Of a stretch of DNA of 8,173 bases, positions 6,144-8,173 are shown piece by piece; positions within the stretch are counted from its first letter, which is position 1; each line of letters opens with the position of its first letter. Origin of the DNA: Burkholderiaceae bacterium (GTDB lineage: Bacteria; Pseudomonadota; Gammaproteobacteria; Burkholderiales; Burkholderiaceae_E); NCBI GenBank assembly GCA_023258775.1, contig JALQWJ010000060.1, positions 1-8,173 on the forward strand, given 5' to 3'. The translations under genes and the position numbers were made by a program. Below the pieces are notes generated by a model. The model searched no databases and was not told the origin of the DNA. It saw nothing but the letters and a program-made list of their open reading frames with translations.

Positions 6144-6586
6144 ACAACACCTGTGCTTCCAAAGCCTGCTTCGCCACGCTTTGAAATCTCGAATTGATCG
6201 ACCACCCGAAACTGTGCCTGCATCACAGGCACGATCATCATTTGTGCGATTCGCTCTAAAGGTTGGATGATGAATGTAATATCAGATCGGTTCCACAGCG
6301 GCACCATCAATTGACCCTGATAGTCTGAATCAATCAAGCCCACCAAATTTCCCAAGACAATGCCGTGCTTGAAGCCAAGACCTGAGCGCGGCATCACGAG
6401 GGCCGCGTAACCAGGGTTGGCGATATGTATGGCAATACCGGTCGGCATCAAGAAGTTCGCACCAGGTTCAAGCTCAATTGCTTGCTCGATACAAGCCCTC
6501 AAATCAAGGCCTGCACTTCCCGGGGTTTGATAGGCAGGTAATTGTTCACGAATACGCTCATCGAGGATACGGAGGTCAACCAGCAT
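6140..6586 (-). CDS. dut: Deoxyuridine 5'-triphosphate nucleotidohydrolase (dUTPase)
   Basis: A 148-residue trimeric dUTPase (E. coli 151). It cleaves dUTP to dUMP and pyrophosphate, keeping uracil out of DNA and supplying dUMP for dTMP synthesis. All five family motifs are present: 1, Gly23-Ser-Ala-Gly-Leu-Asp-Leu-Arg-Ala31; 2, Pro66-Arg-Ser-Gly-Leu-Gly; 3, Gly83-Leu-Ile-Asp86-Ser-Asp-Tyr with the catalytic Asp; 4, Glu-Arg-Ile-Ala-Gln-Met; 5, Arg137-Gly-Glu-Ala-Gly-Phe-Gly-Ser-Thr-Gly. I start at ATG 6586 because the protein then begins Met-Leu-Val-Asp-Leu-Arg-Ile-Leu-Asp like its relatives, with GGAG about 10 bases upstream; TTG 6619 would add 11 unsupported residues. It lies 34 bases after coaBC, so it is the last gene of lspA-coaBC-dut. 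Its TAG overlaps the tal stop from the other strand. Confidence 0.96.
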   Translation of the reverse strand: MLVDLRILDERIREQLPAYQTPGSAGLDLRACIEQAIELEPGANFLMPTGIAIHIANPGYAALVMPRSGLGFKHGIVLGNLVGLIDSDYQGQLMVPLWNRSDITFIIQPLERIAQMMIVPVMQAQFRVVDQFEISKRGEAGFGSTGVV

Positions 6587-6620
6587 GTTCGCTTTGCTCC
6601 AAAGGGTATGCGAGATCAAA

Positions 6621-7889
6621 TCAAGTTAAACGTGATGCGATCGCTTCAATGAATTGTTGCGCCAGTTTTTCTTTTGTTGCGAGAGGCAGGGACTCTGAAC
6701 CTCGCTCATCAAGCAATAAGAGTTGGTTCAAATCCTGACCGAAGGTTTCATGCCCGATATTGGCTGCAAGCAGTGGAATGTTCTTCTTTTTGCGTTTTGC
6801 TTCACCATACTGATGCAGCATCTCACTTTCTGCCGCAAAACCGACGCAAAAGGGACGCGGGCTTCGAGCTGCAACGCTTGCCAAAATATCGGGATTCTCG
6901 ACAAATCGCAGGCTGGGTGTGCTTTCGCCGTGTTGCTTTTTGATTTTTTGGCTGGCAATTTCGGCGGGTCGCCAGTCGGCAACGGCTGCAACCGAGATAA
7001 AAATAGCATGTTTAACTTTATCGCTTGGCAACGAATCAATGGCTCGGTCAACAGCGAGCTTCATATCGATTGCGCTAACAACATCGGTTCGTTGCACTTG
7101 CCAGGGACTTGCCAGGCATACTGGGCCCGCAATGAGTTGAACCAACGCGCCTGCCTGGCTCGCCGCTCGAGCAATCGCAAAGCCCATTTTCCCCGAACTT
7201 CGGTTGGTGATTCCTCTCACCGGGTCGATGGCCTCAAAGGTCGGACCAGCAGTGATTAAACAATGACGGCCAGCAAGAAGCTTTGGGCTCAGCGCATGCT
7301 CAAGGGCTTGAAGTAGATCTTCAGGCTCGAGCATGCGCCCATCACCGGTTTCGCCACAGGCCTGGTCGCCTCGATCTGGCCCTAGAAAAATCGTACCGTC
7401 CTTTGCGAGCGTGGCAGCATTTCGTTGAGTCGCAGGATGAGACCACATCTCCTTATTCATCGCAGGCGCGATAAGCAATAAACAGCGGTCTCGAGGTCGC
7501 GCAAGGCAAAGTGTCGAGAGGAGATCGTTGCAAATGCCATGTGCCAGCCTTGCCATGACGTCAGCGGAAGCGGGCGCGATCATGATTGCATCGGCCCAGC
7601 GTCCTAACTCGATATGGGCCATGCGGTTGCTGATCCGGTCATCCCAAAGGTCGGTGTAAACAGGCTCGCCGCTAAGGGCCTGAAAGGTCTCGGCACTCAC
7701 GAACGCTCGCGCGGCCTCGGTCATCACAATTTTGATGTTTGCCCCAGCTCGCATCAAATCTCTGACCAAGATACAGGTCTTATAGGCTGCGACCCCAGCA
7801 CTTACCGCGATCAAGACACGCTTGCCATGGAGTCCCCATCGCGACTCAGCTAGGGGTTGACTGATCAGTTCTTTGCTGTTTTGCGCCAC
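6621..7889 (-). CDS. coaBC: Bifunctional phosphopantothenoylcysteine decarboxylase / phosphopantothenate-cysteine ligase
   Basis: A 422-residue fusion enzyme (older name Dfp). Its CoaB half joins cysteine to 4'-phosphopantothenate using CTP, and its FMN-binding CoaC half decarboxylates the product to 4'-phosphopantetheine on the way to coenzyme A. CoaC (about 22-195): Ser30-Ala-Gly-Val-Ala-Ala-Tyr-Lys37, catalytic His92 in Met-Ala-His-Ile-Glu-Leu-Gly, Asn145 in Pro-Ala-Met-Asn, Cys178 in Gln-Ala-Cys-Gly. CoaB (about 205-420): Thr-Ala-Gly-Pro-Thr at 213-217, Asn229 in Thr-Asn-Arg-Ser-Ser-Gly-Lys-Met-Gly, and Lys315 in Gln-Lys-Ile-Lys-Lys. The start is GTG 7889: GAGGAA lies about 8 bases upstream and no in-frame ATG exists before the CoaC domain. 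It overlaps the end of lspA by 25 bp. Position 31 is Ala where many relatives have Gly or Ser. Confidence 0.96.
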   Translation of the reverse strand: MAQNSKELISQPLAESRWGLHGKRVLIAVSAGVAAYKTCILVRDLMRAGANIKIVMTEAARAFVSAETFQALSGEPVYTDLWDDRISNRMAHIELGRWADAIMIAPASADVMARLAHGICNDLLSTLCLARPRDRCLLLIAPAMNKEMWSHPATQRNAATLAKDGTIFLGPDRGDQACGETGDGRMLEPEDLLQALEHALSPKLLAGRHCLITAGPTFEAIDPVRGITNRSSGKMGFAIARAASQAGALVQLIAGPVCLASPWQVQRTDVVSAIDMKLAVDRAIDSLPSDKVKHAIFISVAAVADWRPAEIASQKIKKQHGESTPSLRFVENPDILASVAARSPRPFCVGFAAESEMLHQYGEAKRKKKNIPLLAANIGHETFGQDLNQLLLLDERGSESLPLATKEKLAQQFIEAIASRLT

Positions 7890-8173
7890 TGGATCAATTC
7901 CTCTAAGAGCAATAGGATCACCCCGAGGGTGATCGCTGAGTCAGCAATATTGAAGGCAGGAAAATAAAATTGCCAGGCTGCTCGGTAAACGAGAAAAAAA
8001 TCGGTGACCTGTCCCTCGATGGCACGGTCCAAGCCATTGCCCAATGCGCCGCTCCAGATGAATGCGAGTGCCGCACAGGATAAAGGCCTCTCGATCGCTT
8101 TAAACATCATCCAGGGTAGTAGCAGTGCGGCGAGCAAAGAAACCGCTGTGAAGAACCAACGCTGCCAGCCTGC
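7865..8173 (-). CDS. lspA: Lipoprotein signal peptidase (signal peptidase II), N-terminus cut by the window edge
   Basis: The C-terminal 102 residues of an inner-membrane aspartyl protease that cleaves prolipoprotein signals just before the lipid-modified cysteine (usual length about 165, so about 60 N-terminal residues are missing). The frame is open to the right edge; upstream of the TTG at 8137 it still reads family-like residues (Gly-Trp-Gln-Arg-Trp-Phe-Phe), so that codon is not the start. Visible: a hydrophobic segment (Leu-Leu-Ala-Ala-Leu-Leu-Leu-Pro-Trp), Gly-Ala-Leu-Gly-Asn-Gly-Leu-Asp-Arg, the catalytic Asp in Gln-Val-Thr-Asp-Phe and the second catalytic Asp in Asn-Ile-Ala-Asp-Ser-Ala, then a last membrane segment and a basic tail. 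First visible gene of the leftward lspA-coaBC-dut operon. It is the enzyme that would process FccB if its lipobox is used. Confidence 0.95.
   Translation of the reverse strand, partial: AGWQRWFFTAVSLLAALLLPWMMFKAIERPLSCAALAFIWSGALGNGLDRAIEGQVTDFFLVYRAAWQFYFPAFNIADSAITLGVILLLLEELIQWRKTAKN
7890..7905 (-). promoter_or_regulatory. Ribosome binding site that fixes the coaBC GTG start
   Basis: On the minus strand, TAGAGGAATTGATCCA runs directly into GTG at 7889-7887. GAGGAA is a good Shine-Dalgarno match with an 8-base spacer. It lies inside the lspA coding sequence, as expected for the 25-bp lspA-coaBC overlap. Confidence 0.7.

Noticed and set aside
6723..7259. A 178-residue open frame on the plus strand inside coaBC
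   Set aside because: It lies wholly opposite coaBC, which has full catalytic motifs. The predicted protein is Cys-rich and low in order, with no recognisable domain: an antisense shadow.
7865..8137. lspA starting at TTG 8137 as a short complete gene
   Set aside because: The same frame continues upstream to the window edge with family-like residues. The usual length is about 165, so the gene is cut by the window, not short.

Overview
The window looks like a piece of a betaproteobacterial chromosome, most probably Burkholderiales. This rests on the close protein resemblance of Csp, ClpS, ClpA, Dut and CoaBC to that group, on the csp / clpS-clpA divergent pair, and on the lspA-coaBC-dut run. 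Base composition is moderate, roughly balanced GC by eye. The genes are tightly packed and no insertion sequence, CRISPR array, rRNA or tRNA was seen. The species cannot be named from sequence reading alone.

Layout, left to right. Positions 1-11 appear to be the very start of a leftward gene that leaves the window (a good ribosome binding site and an ATG, then AAA AAA). Positions 12-227 hold no convincing protein gene. They do hold a strong hairpin with T-tracts on both sides, which ends the leftward csp gene, and the rightward strand could encode a small structured RNA of about 90 nt ending at the same hairpin. Csp (228-434, minus) is a 68-residue cold-shock protein. A 275-bp divergent region (435-709) carries candidate promoters for csp and for the rightward clpS-clpA operon. 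ClpS (adaptor) and ClpA (AAA+ unfoldase) overlap by ATGA and form the N-degron branch of the Clp protease; clpP is not in the window.

A hairpin plus T-run follows clpA, then fccA-fccB: a small one-heme periplasmic cytochrome c and the FAD subunit of flavocytochrome c sulfide dehydrogenase. FccB keeps the flavin-linking cysteine and both redox cysteines, so the pair should oxidise sulfide in the periplasm and pass electrons to c-type cytochromes. This is the metabolic, probably accessory, cassette in an otherwise housekeeping region. It is followed by tal (transaldolase), which runs tail-to-tail into dut.

The right third is a leftward operon read as lspA (partial, cut by the right edge) - coaBC - dut: lipoprotein signal peptidase, the bifunctional coenzyme A biosynthesis enzyme, and dUTPase. 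lspA and coaBC overlap by 25 bp.

No wholly new multi-gene system is visible. The items most worth a second look are the candidate small RNA near the left edge, the lipobox inside the twin-arginine signal of FccB, the 18-bp tandem duplication of the fccB 3' end including its stop codon, the mini-ORF that overlaps the tal start, and the structured csp leader.
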